Source: Schistosoma haematobium (lineage: Eukaryota; Platyhelminthes; Trematoda; Strigeidida; Schistosomatidae). From it: a stretch of 64,000 nt of DNA. Position 1 is the first letter of the stretch. Each line of letters begins with the position of its first letter. The notes beneath the pieces were generated by a model, which saw only the letters and a list, made by a program, of their open reading frames with translations, did no database searches and was not told the DNA's origin. Below are positions 13,014-23,902 of this stretch, piece after piece. Made by a program: the position numbers and the translations under genes. The DNA lies in contig NC_067199.1 of the NCBI RefSeq assembly GCF_000699445.3, positions 28,046,402 through 28,110,401 of the forward strand, read 5' to 3'.

Positions 13014-14689
13014 TCCTAAACGCTAGATATTAACATAATAATTTTTCTCATTTCTTTGTTTTCCATTTAAACTATCGCTTAAGTAAGAAACTTAACAAAC
13101 AATAAATATAAGAAAGAAAAAATCATATTCAATAGGAGTAATTCCAAGTGTGAACTAATAAAGAACTCAGTTATTATCAGTCCAGACGATAATAAATAAT
13201 TCACCATCTTGCACTTCTATAATGAATAGATGAGAATTTATTATATACAACCATAATAACAACAAATAACACTTATCCTACTCATACTAATGCTGACGTT
13301 ACTTCTACTTCATGCATATTAATTAGGTTGATGTATACAAACATATTTGCGTATATATGTATATATGTTTATGCCGACTCACCAAACTATTTTAAATCAG
13401 TATAAAAGTCTCTCATTTATATGTTGTTAAAGGGTGGAGTAATGTAAGAATATTGTTGGTTTGGGCTTAGTTATCCCCTTGATTATTTTAGGAAGTCCCA
13501 AAAAATAAATACCGTTGGGGCATCCTTTAATTTTAAGCGAATAGACAGTATATGAAATTATATTAACAAAACAGAAAGTGTGTAGTGAGTGAAGCAAATA
13601 TTTGAGAATTTCCAAGTAAAACGTATGTAAAAATAGATGAACATACGAAAGACAAAAGCATGTGAGTTAAAGGAAGAAACATATATCAGAAAAAGATAAT
13701 GAAGGACAGAGAGTAAAGTACAGAAGATGATATGATAGGACTGAATGATAAACATAAATATAACTTTAGTACACAGTATAAGCACTGGGCAAGTTGATGA
13801 CAGATTGGAAAAATGCATAATTTATTATCGACCTAACAATTTGGTTGATAAACAAGAATAATGAAATGTATATCCATAAATAAATCATAATTCGGTAGTT
13901 AACTATACAGGTTTAAAATCACAGCATTTACTTGAATATATATTAACAAAACTAAATATGTATATTCGTTTCAATGTTGGTATCAATAAACCTTTTAACT
14001 ATGTAATAGAAGATATGTGATAATCCCAGTTTATGTAAATATGAAAAGTAACACAAAAATAGTGAAGCCTTTTGACCACAAAAATTGTATACTGTCTAGT
14101 GTCATCAATACCTACCTCTAAACACAAAACTCAACGAAATATTGATTCATTCGCACTTCATTTGTACTGAGCTTGATATCAACAGGATAGAAACTGTGAC
14201 GTCGTTCTGCAATTTTCTGGAACTCAGTGACATACACATCTCCACACTCGATCATAGGCGTCTTAGTCAATTTAATCCATAATTCTTTCGTAGAACAACA
14301 ATAAACAAGCTCCGTCAAATTTCATCTGTCATTTCACCTATATTGACCTCTGATTAAACATGGGTTTTGCCAACACTAAATATCTTTAGTTCATTTGAAA
14401 TGTAAAGTACACATTGCCTTTAGTTAGTGATTGATACAGACATAAACAGCTGTATAGATTCGTTATGTGAATAAGACGTGCTTTTACTAATCACAACACT
14501 TCGTTAAGTTAGCTTAGAGTAAATTAATAGACAGTGAACAAAATTTTTATAGTATATGTGAATTTTATGCTGACGAAAACTTCTTAATACATGTATCTTA
14601 ATAAATAAATATTAAAAAAAGGTATGAAGTTTGGTGACAATTTAAATTGTTATATGACATTGACAGAAACTGAATTTTTTCTGATTAGC

Positions 14690-15965
14690 ATTCTTTTGGA
14701 GAGTTAGTTTTCTATAGGATGGGATCTTTAACCCCATGCCCAACCCTCCTCCGTTATCTGGGCTTGATGTGGGCAGTAGCCCCAGAGGGGCTCCGGGCAG
14801 ACCAACAGAACCGTAACATAACGATCATTGTGGAACAATCAGTTGAATGGAATTCCCCATTCTACATCAATTTCACTGACTAAGATGAAGCATTTGATAG
14901 CTTGGATAGGACATCACTATTAAGGCTTCTCCGACACAACGGCGTGCCTCAGAAGATAATCAACATCACACAGAATTTTTATGATGGATTAAACTGCAAA
15001 ATCGTGCACAGAGGGCAGTTCACAGACTCGTTCGAAATAAAGACCGGTATCAGGCAAGGTTGCTAACTCTCACACTTTCTCTTTCTCTTGGTGATCGACT
15101 GGATTATGGAGAAGTCAATATCTGGGGGAAGCATGGGATACAAAGGACAACTAGAATGCAGCTGGACGATCTAAACTTCGCAGATGATCTGGCTCTTCTA
15201 TCACACACGCAGCAACAAATGCAGAAGAAGATGATCAGTGTAGCAGTAGCCTCAGCAGCAGTAAGTCTCAACATGCACAAAGGGAAAAGCAAGATTCTCC
15301 AATACAACACAACACGCACCAATCTGATCACACTTGACAGAGAAGCTTTCGAGGATGTAAAAGCCTTGACATATCTGGGCAGTATCACTGATGAGCACGG
15401 TGGATCTGATGAAGATTTAAAGCCGCGGATCGGTAGGGCAAGAGCAGCATATCTACAATTGATGCATATTTGGAACCCAAAACAACTTTCAACCAACACC
15501 AAGGTGAAGATTTTCAATACAAACGTCAAAGCAGTTCTACTGTATGAGGCGGAAACTTGGAGTACAACGAAATCCATCATTCAGAAAATACAAGTGTTTA
15601 TTAACAGTTGTCTAAGCAAAATACTTCGGACCCGTTGACCAGACACTATCAGAAACAACCTACTGCGAGAGAGAACAATCCATATTCCAGCGGAGGAAGA
15701 GGTCAAGAAGAAGCGCTGGAAGTGGATAGGACACACATTGAAGAAACCACCCAACTGCATCACAAGAAAAGCCCTCACATGGAATTCTGAAAGCCAAAGG
15801 AGGAGAGTAAGACCAAAGAACACATTACGCCAAGAAATGGAGATAGACATGAGAAAAGTGATCAACAATTGAACAGAACTAGAAAGGAAGGCCCAGGACG
15901 GAGTGGGATGGAGAATGCTGGTCGGCGACCTATGCTCCACTGGGAGTAACAGGCGAAAGTAATTA
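14690..15965 (+). mobile_element. RTE remnant with inverted 5' end and RT 3' half
   Basis: From about 14805 the plus strand encodes RT segments matching the element at 34.7-37.9 kb: AFDSLDR, GIRQGC, LNFADDLALL and the C-terminal tail down to SNRRK at about 15955. The preceding 14690-14803 is the same family's 5' UTR, but on the minus strand. Middle parts (endonuclease, RT start) are missing. An inverted 5' segment joined to a 3' segment is the usual outcome of twin priming. Confidence 0.75.
14805..15955 (+). pseudogene. RTE reverse transcriptase C-terminal half, decayed
   Basis: It starts in the RT palm region ([10 protein letters not shown], then a stop, then DEAFDS) and continues through GIRQGC to FADD near 15180, then a long open stretch (15060-15638, 192 codons), then a frameshifted basic tail ending SNRRK. 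At least two stops and one frame change are visible, so it is not functional. FADD is intact here, unlike the FVDD of the intronic copy. Gene order and wording match the RTE family of this window closely. Confidence 0.75.
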
Positions 15966-16911
15966 AGTAGATAATCGGTAGAAACTCTGTATGAAAATGT
16001 AAATGATAGCGATAAGTATTAAATAAGAGTTCACTTATAGTAAAATCTATTACTTTTAAATACAAAACGACAACTTGAAATTCCGAGTTGCTAACGCTTA
16101 GCTCAATCACGAAATTCATAATCCTCACTTCTTATATTGTTTTGTCAGACCTTCTGTAGGGTCTCAATGGAACTCTAAGAAGTACCGAGTGACTCAATTA
16201 GGTGATGTGATTTACAATAAAGGTTGCTTTGTATGATCAACGATAGTTAATCAACTATATTCTTTGGTTTAAATACGCTGTCCTTAGTTACATATATCTA
16301 AATATCGTTACATTCGTGGAAATTTATATTACTAGTTGACGTATATTAATTCATTTAATGTCCTTTAGAAACACCGACGTTCCCAAGTCAAGTTAAAGTG
16401 AGGTTGTGTGTAGGATTACTGACCCTACCTTGTAAAAGCAAACCAAGCTAAGAAAATGTTGACTAGAATAAACGAGTTATTTTACACAGCTCTGCACCGG
16501 GAATAGCAGGGTATTCATTCGTAAGAGTTATGATACTTTCTGACGAAAGCCAAGTCTCTCTTTTGGCAACCAGTTATTATTTAGTGCCTGTAGGAGCAAT
16601 GAAATAGATGCGGAAATGAAAATATCTAGCTGGACGGTACTTGGATTAGGTGAATCCCGTTGGACCCCATCTGGGCAGAAAAGACTAACTTCCGAATAAC
16701 TGTCAATGTATTGTGGTCACAAAAAAATGACCCCATATTGATGTCTTATATGGTAGCACGATGAGAGCTCAAAGGATGGGAAATCCATGAATCGACAATT
16801 ATTAAAGCATTCGCCAAACTAAAGAAGTAAAGGATTGGAATGAATGACACTACACCTACCATCGATAGCAGAGAACCTAATAAAGGTCACTTGAAAAAAC
16901 CTACATTGATA

Positions 16912-17203
16912 TGTAGTGACCTACTTTTTTGATGGAAATAATTATTATTATAACCAATTGTACCTGTGAGTGTTTTACTGTACCTGTTTGCTTAACTGTA
17001 CTAAAACCTTACCTTCTTCCCGCTTGCACTCTTTGGCACGATCTCGGTGTTATTTCGATACCACGAGATTGCCGACAAATATATTTTATTACGACCGTCA
17101 ATTGCCTTTTGGTTTTTGGTTCACGAAGGGATCAAACCTAATATTTGGTACGTAATCTTCCTGTAGTGGTGATCATACTCAATCGCAACTCGACGCCTAC
17201 TAC
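16912..17203 (+). mobile_element. Solo LTR inserted in the old RTE copy
   Basis: The stretch starts TGTAGTGACCTAC and ends near CGACGCCTAC. Reverse-complemented, it aligns along its length with the solo LTR at 24995-25287 plus 29755-29784 (for example ATACCACGAGAT, AACAAATATAT/GACAAATATAT and the shared inner CGCAACTCGACGCC). It interrupts the RTE endonuclease. The right edge is uncertain by several bases and I see no target duplication. Confidence 0.6.
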
Positions 17204-18423
17204 GAGCCTTAGAGAAACATCCAAGAAAGAAACCTAGCTTTCCAGGTGAGGGACCTGAGCTTCAACATGGGGGTGGTAAGAAACTGGAAAACCTGCGTGC
17301 TGTCAATATTGTGGTTATAGGTGGTGCCATTTCTCCCCACAAACGCAGGCATATACCTACATGGGTTGCAGTGGAACAAACCGCGTCGATCACACCTGCA
17401 TCAACAAAAAATCCACCAGGTCTGTGGAAGACGTAAGAACAGGGAGAAGAAATGATATCGCTTCAGATCACTGTGTGGTGCTGATCATGCTATAACTGAA
17501 GCTAAGGGAGCATGAGATAATTGGATAAGCAGCGCTACATAAGTCCTATTTGGAGAATCTAAGGGGCTCTGTGAGTACAAAATTGCTAGTAAACACATGT
17601 TTTGAGCCCTATAAAATCAACTAAAATAGGAGGAAAACTTTATATTAAGCTGCCAAAAGTGCCAATGAACCAATAGCTTCAAGATATCAAGAAGTGCTGG
17701 GTACAAAGAAACTCCGGAATAAAGAGTAGATCAATGTACAGTCTCAATAGGCTTTAACAATTGAAAAACAAGAAGAAAGCAGTCAAAACAATCCAACCGA
17801 ACTAGAGGAAGTCAAGACACGGACTGAATATACATATGCAAACGAGCAAGTTGAGAAAGAAATTAGAGTTGGCAAGTGGGAATACGTAGAAGAACAGGCA
17901 CCTACTGAAGGAAAAGTCACAACGAAAGGAAATACAAACAAACTATATGATAAAACCAAGAACGTTGCAGGTGAATGTAGCAAACCAGAGCTAACAAAGC
18001 CATCAACTAAATAAAGTGGTGAAGGCCCGCGACTAGATAGCATAGTATCTGTGACACTGGGGCCGTATATACAGAAAAAAGTAAACATGTCCCTTGTTCA
18101 GTGCAGAAAAATTTGAGAGGAACAATAAGAGGCTGAAAAAATATACCTTATCAAGATAATCAGGAAAATCTAGGTAGTAAAACCATCAAAGGATCTCAAA
18201 TTGATATCACTATATGCAAGGGAAAGAGAACGATGAAAATCACTCTACAGCTTCTTTGTTGAACAGTATTTTCATTTATTTGTTCCTTCTCCTTTTTGTG
18301 TATTTTAATCTTTGTACCGATCTCGCTTAACCATATCTTTTGTTCTTCAGTCTTCCTCGTTTGAGCCTTTATTATGTAGTTTTGATTAAAGACTTATCTT
18401 TCGTTACCTAATTTTCTATTGCA

Positions 18424-18873
18424 TGTTGCCGGACCATTGACAATAAGGTCGTGTTTGACTAAGTTCAAGGTCACGGCGTGGTTCAGTGTGTGACTGTTAA
18501 CCTTCTGACTGTCTGCTTGGGAGGATTGCTGGAATCCTTGCGGATAGATATTTGATCCCCTCTTGTTGGGAACCCTTTAGTATTAACTGTCTCTTTGATT
18601 GTTTAGCACGCTACTTTGCGTTAGGGAAACTTATGACTGTATAGCACAGGTTGTACCGTTTGAGGTATTTTGTATTTCTGATGTAATTTGTTCTGTTTTC
18701 TTAATTAGAACCGTTTATATTGAGCACAGAGTTTGTGTTTTGATATAATATAATAAGAGTATCTCAAAAACGCGTTGTGAGCTATACAGAGGAACGTGGT
18801 CTGGTCTAATCAAATAAATTTTGGGTTCGTCAGTCCGTTGTTCCGACCGAACATTGGCTGTTCGGTCGCTACA
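18424..18873 (+). mobile_element. Possible LTR, family unknown
   Basis: About 450 bp starting TGTTGCCGGACC and ending GGTCGCTACA. It has a TATAATATAATAAG stretch, then AATAAA near 18816, then a GC-richer end, which is the usual promoter-polyA order of an LTR. It separates two pieces of the RTE remnant, so it is an insertion. No second copy and no target duplication are visible here; the call rests on layout only. Confidence 0.3.
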
Positions 18874-19090
18874 CTATATAGAGTCTTCAGCACTACTGGC
18901 TAACCGAATGAACAATTCAGCATATGACAAATTTTGCGATCAGTAAGCTGGATGTCATGTTCCGACCAAACTGTAACGTCACGGGCCACTGTTACGCAGT
19001 CGAAAGTTTGTAACTCATCGCCATATCAACTTCGCTGATTATGAGGAAGCATTCGGCGGCATGGATAGAAACTATTCAGCAACTATCAGT

Positions 19091-20045
19091 ACGAATTTAA
19101 TGAAGAGCATACACTTTCTGAACAGGTATGATTTCTTAATTGGCTTAAACCAAAAATTTGGTAAAACGTTGTTAATAGAGTGAAGCATGAACTATATGCG
19201 AGATCAGCGAACAGACGAAAATAATTTAATGTTACCATATTGCTCACTGCATGTCTCATTTCAACAACTGATTGTATGAGTGCAAATCTGTGACAATAAC
19301 CATTGAGGTGATACAAATACTTCACATAGTCCACTTTAGTATGATAAATAGCACATCTCTATATTAAATAACTCAAAAAGCAGTTCGAGCTCAACATCAA
19401 ATTGCTCAATAAGTTATGATGATAACAGATTTTTCTGACACGCCATTTTTATTGACATGATCAATAATACACAACAAAGGTTTACAGATACAGTACCATC
19501 AGTGTAGAGTTATCAAAAATATTACACCAGTAAGTCAAGAAAATTTTGTCACTAAGTGTTCATTTGAGTATTAAACAAATTATTGCGAAGAAACTATTGG
19601 ATAAATTTGACGTATTTATGAAGTAAAAAGAATAGGATGCTTGGTAAAAGCTGACACCACGGCAAATGTGCACTTCAGGTGTGTGTTCCATATTCAAGTA
19701 GAAGTGCATTAGCTGCGTGCTACAGACATGGCGCTGGGAAAAAGAAAAGATAGGCAGTAGGGTTAGTGGATCGAAATCCTCAACAATCCTTGATTGTCTA
19801 CAGTACAACAAAAAATGTTACATCAAATCAACATTTCAGATTCATATAGTATACTTAAATCGGAACTAGTTGCAATCAAGTAACTTGCGAATAAATTGTG
19901 GTAACAATGAAGAATAAATTGTGAAAAGATTGAATGGACTTGAACAACAAAAGGAAAGCTGAAATAATGCTGGAAAGACTTGGTTAAATTCGAAAATGTA
20001 ACAAAAGGACACGATGTTGGATTGTAGTTATTGACAAGTTTCATT
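19091..20045. other. AT-rich DNA, nothing recognised
   Basis: Minus-strand frames at 19086-20044 are cysteine- and phenylalanine-rich translations of AT-rich DNA without domains. Confidence 0.5.
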
Positions 20046-20448
20046 GAGATTATAAACCGGTCAACGATGGATCACCATGAAAAACCTGGAGGCACTGGAT
20101 GACCGTTTCGTCCCAGTATAGGACTCCTCAGAGGTGCACATCCACGAATCCTCACAAGGCAGTAGAACTCAGGACCCCTGGTCTCGTGAGCGAACGCTAA
20201 CTTCTAGACCACTGAGTCCGCGTCCAAATGTGTTAAGGCCTCACCCCAGTCAATCCAGGATATTGAGAACCCCCCTTCCATTGTCCTCGGTAGGAAACCC
20301 GCTCACGTTTGACAAGGGGAAACTCTTCAGAACTCCGCAGAATCATGAATGTGCACTACTGAGGAGTCTCATAATGGGACAAAATGGCTGTCCAGTTCCT
20401 CCAGGCTTTCAATGGTGGCATATGATTGATCCGTTCACTACCTCAGTA
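20046..20448 (-). mobile_element. tRNA-like SINE with hammerhead motifs at both ends
   Basis: Inverted ends (about 20075-20135 and 20355-20430) each contain a hammerhead-like unit pointing outward. On the minus strand CTGAGGA (20131-20125), a perfect 4-bp stem II (GTCC/GGAC) and GAAA are all present. On the plus strand CTGAGGA (20359-20365) is present but GAAA is changed to AAAA. Degenerate A and B boxes lie between on the minus strand. Confidence 0.6.
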
Positions 20449-21087
20449 AACAAGAACGTTGTGTTTATAAACGCTTATAGCGTCACAACTTTATGATTTA
20501 TTATCTTTTATCCACCGTTCCACTTTTTATCAAACTACGACCCTATATTCACCGCTTAAGAGCTTGAATTATCAGATAACAAGCTATCTTGGTATAATAG
20601 CACACACAACAATAAATTAGAAACAGGAATCTAAGAAATAACAAGCATAGGAAAGAAATGTTAATATCACCGAATGGTCTTCACATCTCCACTCATCGAG
20701 TCAGAGACAAATAAAATTTTCCAACCTGAATACTTTGGTTCCATTATCAAAGTCTGCTAGCCAATGACTTGACTCTACTTCTTTTTGTAGTGTTAGACTC
20801 AAAGATGCCACAAGTGTTCGGAGTGTGACAACACTTTAACTAGTAACACCTTTTATAATAGAAACGTGCCAACCCAGTCAAATCAAAAGTCAAAAGCGAA
20901 GGTGTTTGAATATAATATTGATAGGCCATTGATATATCGAGAAGTGATCAATCTAAGCTAGCTAGCAGTCGTGAAAGATGTGAAGCATGGAATACCCACT
21001 CGTGATCTGATGCGGTTGCATGACCAAGTGCCTTCAGCTAGGTGAGTTAATTAAAATTAATGCAGCCAGCATCAAATGTCGAAGACT

Positions 21088-21353
21088 TGTAACAGCTTAG
21101 GTTGGTTGGTTAAGAGTTGACCTCAAACAACCAAGCATATGCCAAAACAGTATTGTTCAAGTATTCATTCACTTCCTTGTTTTGTATAAGCGTTATATTC
21201 CCTATTATCTTATATTGAATGTTGAGAGCCTTTGTTTGTCTGAACAGATAATCCCACGCTCCACTGTGACTGCGCTAAGATCGAAATAAAGACCTATTCA
21301 CTACTTGTCTGGTTTCTTCTATCAATAGCACGAGGGTTACCTATAGACACGAA
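21088..21353 (+). repeat. 5' LTR of the short gypsy element
   Basis: 266 bp starting TGTAACAGC and ending GACACGAA, identical to 23632-23897. An AATAAA occurs near its end (about 21284). Confidence 0.9.
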
Positions 21354-21355
21354 AT

Positions 21356-21373
21356 TGGTGAGCCCTTTTGAAC
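21356..21373 (+). promoter_or_regulatory. Primer-binding site, tRNA-Trp-like
   Basis: TGGTGAGCCC begins two bases after the left LTR. It matches the 3' end of tRNA-Trp (TGGTGACCCC type) over most of its first ten bases, then diverges. CsRn1-family elements are known for tRNA-Trp priming. The larger element at 25.3 kb has a longer match in the same place. Confidence 0.6.
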
Positions 21374-21562
21374 ACAAATTTAACCTCATTTTTGTTATTA
21401 ATATTATATTTTTTGTACTCAATCGTAAAAGTAGACCTGATTATCCGTAAACTAAGTTGGATATATAAATAGTTTTTTCTTTTTTTTAATTACCTTAAGT
21501 TATTCGTGTTATAGAAACCATTTTTTCGTGCTAACTATATTGCTATATTTGTCACATACCTC

Positions 21563-22408
21563 ATGTCAGACTCAATAGAAACCCATAATCTGGATGATTT
21601 GTCACCAGTGGAGATAGACACTGTTATGACTACGAAATCCCGACTTCCAGAATTTGATCGTAGTGATCCTGAGTTGTGGTTTGCTCAACTAGAGCATTAT
21701 TTCACGAGACACAATATCAAATCTGAAGGGATTCGCTATAGAGATTTGTGTTCTATCCTTCCTCCTTCAGTCGCCAAAGAAGTCCGTGACTTGATTTTAG
21801 ATCCACCATCACCACAACCATACACCATCTTAAGACGAGAGATAATGAACCGTTTATCATTATCAGATAGTCAAAGAATTCAAAGACTTTTTCAAGGTGA
21901 AACACTAGGTGATCGGTCGCCGTCACAGTTTTTACGTCACCTCCAAGTCTTAGTGGGTGATAACACAGTGGGTGAAGCAGTCCTAAAACAAGGATGGATA
22001 CAAGCTCTCCCATGCTACGTCCAACACTGTTTGGATGCACAAGATCCTGAAACCTCATTATCTCATTTAGCGCGTATAGCCGACAGAATAATGGAAAGAG
22101 GTCCTCCAACTGGATCAGGCACAATAAATCACACACAAAAAGTAGAATCAGCAAAAGACCCCGTAATAGAAGGACTCATTGCGAGTGTTAAGAGTCTCAC
22201 TGAGGCTGTCACCAGAATGCAAATGGGTCATAGAAACAGGAGCAGGTCACCACAACGACCACGAGCCAAGTCACAAAACAGGTCACAAATGTCCAGACAA
22301 TCTGGGCAGTTTTGTTGGTACCACTGGAAGTTTGGTGTCAACTCAACCAAGTGCATGCAACCATGCGCCTGGCCTAAGCATAATTCTAAGACAGCGGGAA
22401 ACGGGTAA
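21563..22408 (+). CDS. gag of the short gypsy element
   Basis: 281 codons from an ATG (MSDSIETHNLDD) to the TAA at 22406. It is a capsid-type gag: an N-terminal half rich in hydrophobic and charged residues, a basic Arg/Ser/Gln-rich stretch near residues 225-245, then a Cys/His finger (CWYHWKFG...C...PC at about residues 250-265) of the variant form typical of CsRn1-clade elements. Gag would package element RNA in cytoplasmic particles. The reading frame is intact. A slippery heptamer overlaps its end, and the pol frame opens 16 bases before its stop, so pol is expected as a -1 frameshift product. Confidence 0.85.
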   Translation: MSDSIETHNLDDLSPVEIDTVMTTKSRLPEFDRSDPELWFAQLEHYFTRHNIKSEGIRYRDLCSILPPSVAKEVRDLILDPPSPQPYTILRREIMNRLSLSDSQRIQRLFQGETLGDRSPSQFLRHLQVLVGDNTVGEAVLKQGWIQALPCYVQHCLDAQDPETSLSHLARIADRIMERGPPTGSGTINHTQKVESAKDPVIEGLIASVKSLTEAVTRMQMGHRNRSRSPQRPRAKSQNRSQMSRQSGQFCWYHWKFGVNSTKCMQPCAWPKHNSKTAGNG

Positions 22409-22833
22409 CCCCTCCCCAGGTCGCGACGACTGAGGAGGGGCGCCTAAACAGTCGCTTGTTTTATGTTAGAGACAGAAACTCTGGCTTGAATTTCTTGGTG
22501 GATACTGGCGCTGCTCTTAGCATCATCCCTCAAAATAAAACTGAGATTAGTCGAGAAACATCATCAATCACACTTCAAGCTGCAAATAAAACTAAAATCG
22601 CGACATTTGGGCAGAAAACTTTAACCCTAGATTTGGGGTTCAGGAGGCAATTCCCTTGGGTTTTCACGGTAGCCGACTTAGATCTGGCAATACTGGGGAT
22701 GGACTTTCTAGAGAGATACGAATTTCTAGTTGACACCAAGAAACGGCGATTAACACTAAAAGAAACTTCGTATTACACAAAAGGCAAAGAAAGTCACATC
22801 AGCTCTCTTAACTTGATTCAAACTCCCCAGTAA
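22390..22833 (+). CDS. Protease part of pol, short gypsy element
   Basis: This frame is -1 relative to gag and is open from 22390. It shows a retroviral-type aspartic protease with the catalytic LVDTGA near 22498 and a second hydrophobic motif ([12 protein letters not shown]) near 22690. The protease would cut gag-pol into mature proteins. Its frame ends at TAA 22831-22833. RT continues immediately in the +1 frame, apparently because of one extra C in ACTCCCC near 22825. With nearly perfect LTRs this looks like a single recent indel. Confidence 0.75.
   Translation, partial: DSGKRVTPPQVATTEEGRLNSRLFYVRDRNSGLNFLVDTGAALSIIPQNKTEISRETSSITLQAANKTKIATFGQKTLTLDLGFRRQFPWVFTVADLDLAILGMDFLERYEFLVDTKKRRLTLKETSYYTKGKESHISSLNLIQTPQ
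22396..22455 (+). promoter_or_regulatory. -1 ribosomal frameshift signal at gag/pol
   Basis: The heptamer G GGA AAC (22396-22402) lies in exactly the X XXY YYZ phase of the gag frame and two codons before the gag stop. A six-base spacer follows. Next comes a perfect 7-bp stem, CCCCTCC (22409-22415) with GGAGGGG (22434-22440). In its loop, GCGAC (22423-22427) can pair with GTCGC (22451-22455) to form a pseudoknot. The pol frame is -1 to gag, as required. Confidence 0.75.
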
Positions 22834-23455
22834 CAACAGCGAAATTCCAAGATATACTGCGGAATTTCCAAACTTAACTAAACCAAACCCACAGCCTTCT
22901 AAAGACAAACTAAAAGTAAGTCACACTATCAAAACCGAAGGTGCACCGGTTTTTGCAAAACCCAGGAGACTAGCACCAGATAAGCTCAAAATCGATAGGG
23001 CCGAGTTTGATTATATGCTACAATTGGGTATTATCCGTCCCTCTGATAGTCAATGGGCATCCTCTTTGCATATGGTCCCAAAGAAGAATGAAGGTGACTG
23101 GCGACCGTGCGGGGATTACAGAGCCCTAAACCGTCAAACCGTACCAGATAGGTACCCAATACCTCATATCCAAGATTTCACAAACGGTTTACAGGGTATG
23201 AACATATTCACTAAAATTGATTTAGTCAGGGCATATCACAATATCCCGGTGGCTGATGAAGATATTCCCAAGACAGCTATTACTACACCCTTTGGCTTAT
23301 TCGAGTTTGTACGCATGCCATTCGGCCTGAGAAACGCGGCACTTCCTCAGATATTCTTATTCCACATTCTCACACTTTCTCTTGAAAGCACGCAGCAAAC
23401 CGTCGGCGATAGTTGTAGAAGAAATCACGTGCTACAAAATAAGATGACAAGCTAG
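22834..23455 (+). pseudogene. Truncated RT of the short gypsy element
   Basis: From about 22835 the frame reads through the linker into [47 protein letters not shown] (palm motif A) and MPFGLRNAA (motif B). At about 23341 homology stops abruptly, before the catalytic YVDD, and an unrelated 38-residue tail runs to 23455. The lost part would have held the second half of RT, RNase H and integrase. Compared with the element at 25.8 kb, more than 2 kb of coding sequence is missing. Confidence 0.8.
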
Positions 23456-23631
23456 TAAAGAAGAGACGTCCATGGACTATCGTTGACAGCGTCAGTCGTC
23501 ACTGATTGTAAGTCAAACAGTGAGCGAGTTGATAATTTTCCCTTGGGACGAGAAATAGAACTAAGGTGTTTTCGATAGTTAGGTTAATCGAACCGACGTT
23601 CCTACGGAAGTCGATTCTAGGGGGAAGCTAA

Positions 23632-23897
23632 TGTAACAGCTTAGGTTGGTTGGTTAAGAGTTGACCTCAAACAACCAAGCATATGCCAAAACAGTATTGT
23701 TCAAGTATTCATTCACTTCCTTGTTTTGTATAAGCGTTATATTCCCTATTATCTTATATTGAATGTTGAGAGCCTTTGTTTGTCTGAACAGATAATCCCA
23801 CGCTCCACTGTGACTGCGCTAAGATCGAAATAAAGACCTATTCACTACTTGTCTGGTTTCTTCTATCAATAGCACGAGGGTTACCTATAGACACGAA
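23632..23897 (+). repeat. 3' LTR of the short gypsy element
   Basis: An identical copy of 21088-21353, preceded by the purine tract CTAGGGGGAAGC (about 23618-23629) that would prime plus-strand synthesis, and followed by the AGACT target duplication. Confidence 0.9.
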
Positions 23898-23902
23898 AGA
23901 CT

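Larger units (their letters stand above)
9201..14689. other. AT-rich intergenic DNA
   Basis: It contains the 270-bp repeat (10990-11262) and the long TA tract. A 66-codon minus-strand frame at 14118-14318 looks weakly coding but has no good splice sites. Nothing else is recognised. Confidence 0.55.
16528..19090 (+). pseudogene. Old RTE endonuclease-RT copy broken by LTR sequences
   Basis: The plus strand shows diverged pieces in order. They are the N-terminus from about 16528 (ATGATACTTTCTGACGAAAG against ATGACGCTTCATGGTGAAAG of the intronic copy), the endonuclease (VLGLGESRWTPSGQKRL near 16630), VIGGAISPHKR near 17315, CINKK and ASDHCVV near 17400-17480, the linker with ANEQVEKEIR and KLYDKTKN at 17820-17970, and an RT scrap (NFADYEEAFGG) near 19030. 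LTR sequence interrupts it at 16912-17203 and probably at 18424-18873. It has many stops and is the oldest RTE copy seen here. Confidence 0.7.
21088..23897 (+). mobile_element. Short gypsy (CsRn1/Boudicca-clade) element with identical LTRs
   Basis: 2810 bp with a perfect 5-base target duplication AGACT (21083-21087 and 23898-23902). The two 266-bp LTRs are identical as far as I can read. A tRNA-Trp-like primer site follows the left LTR, and a purine-rich tract ending GGGGGAAGC precedes the right one. Inside are gag, protease and the first half of RT. The rest of RT, RNase H and integrase are deleted at about 23341. Identical LTRs mean a recent insertion. It must have been copied by proteins supplied in trans or deleted after insertion. 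Confidence 0.88.

Noticed and set aside
13558..13818. 86-codon minus-strand frame with hydrophobic residues
   Set aside because: Phe/Ile/Tyr-rich translation of AT-rich DNA; no membrane-protein pattern, splice sites or homology recognised.
14118..14318. Minus-strand 66-codon frame as a host exon
   Set aside because: The translation looks somewhat coding, but its start is non-ATG, a stop lies just upstream and no convincing acceptor precedes it.
15104..15580. 158-codon minus-strand open frame
   Set aside because: It is the shadow of the plus-strand RTE reverse transcriptase at the same place.
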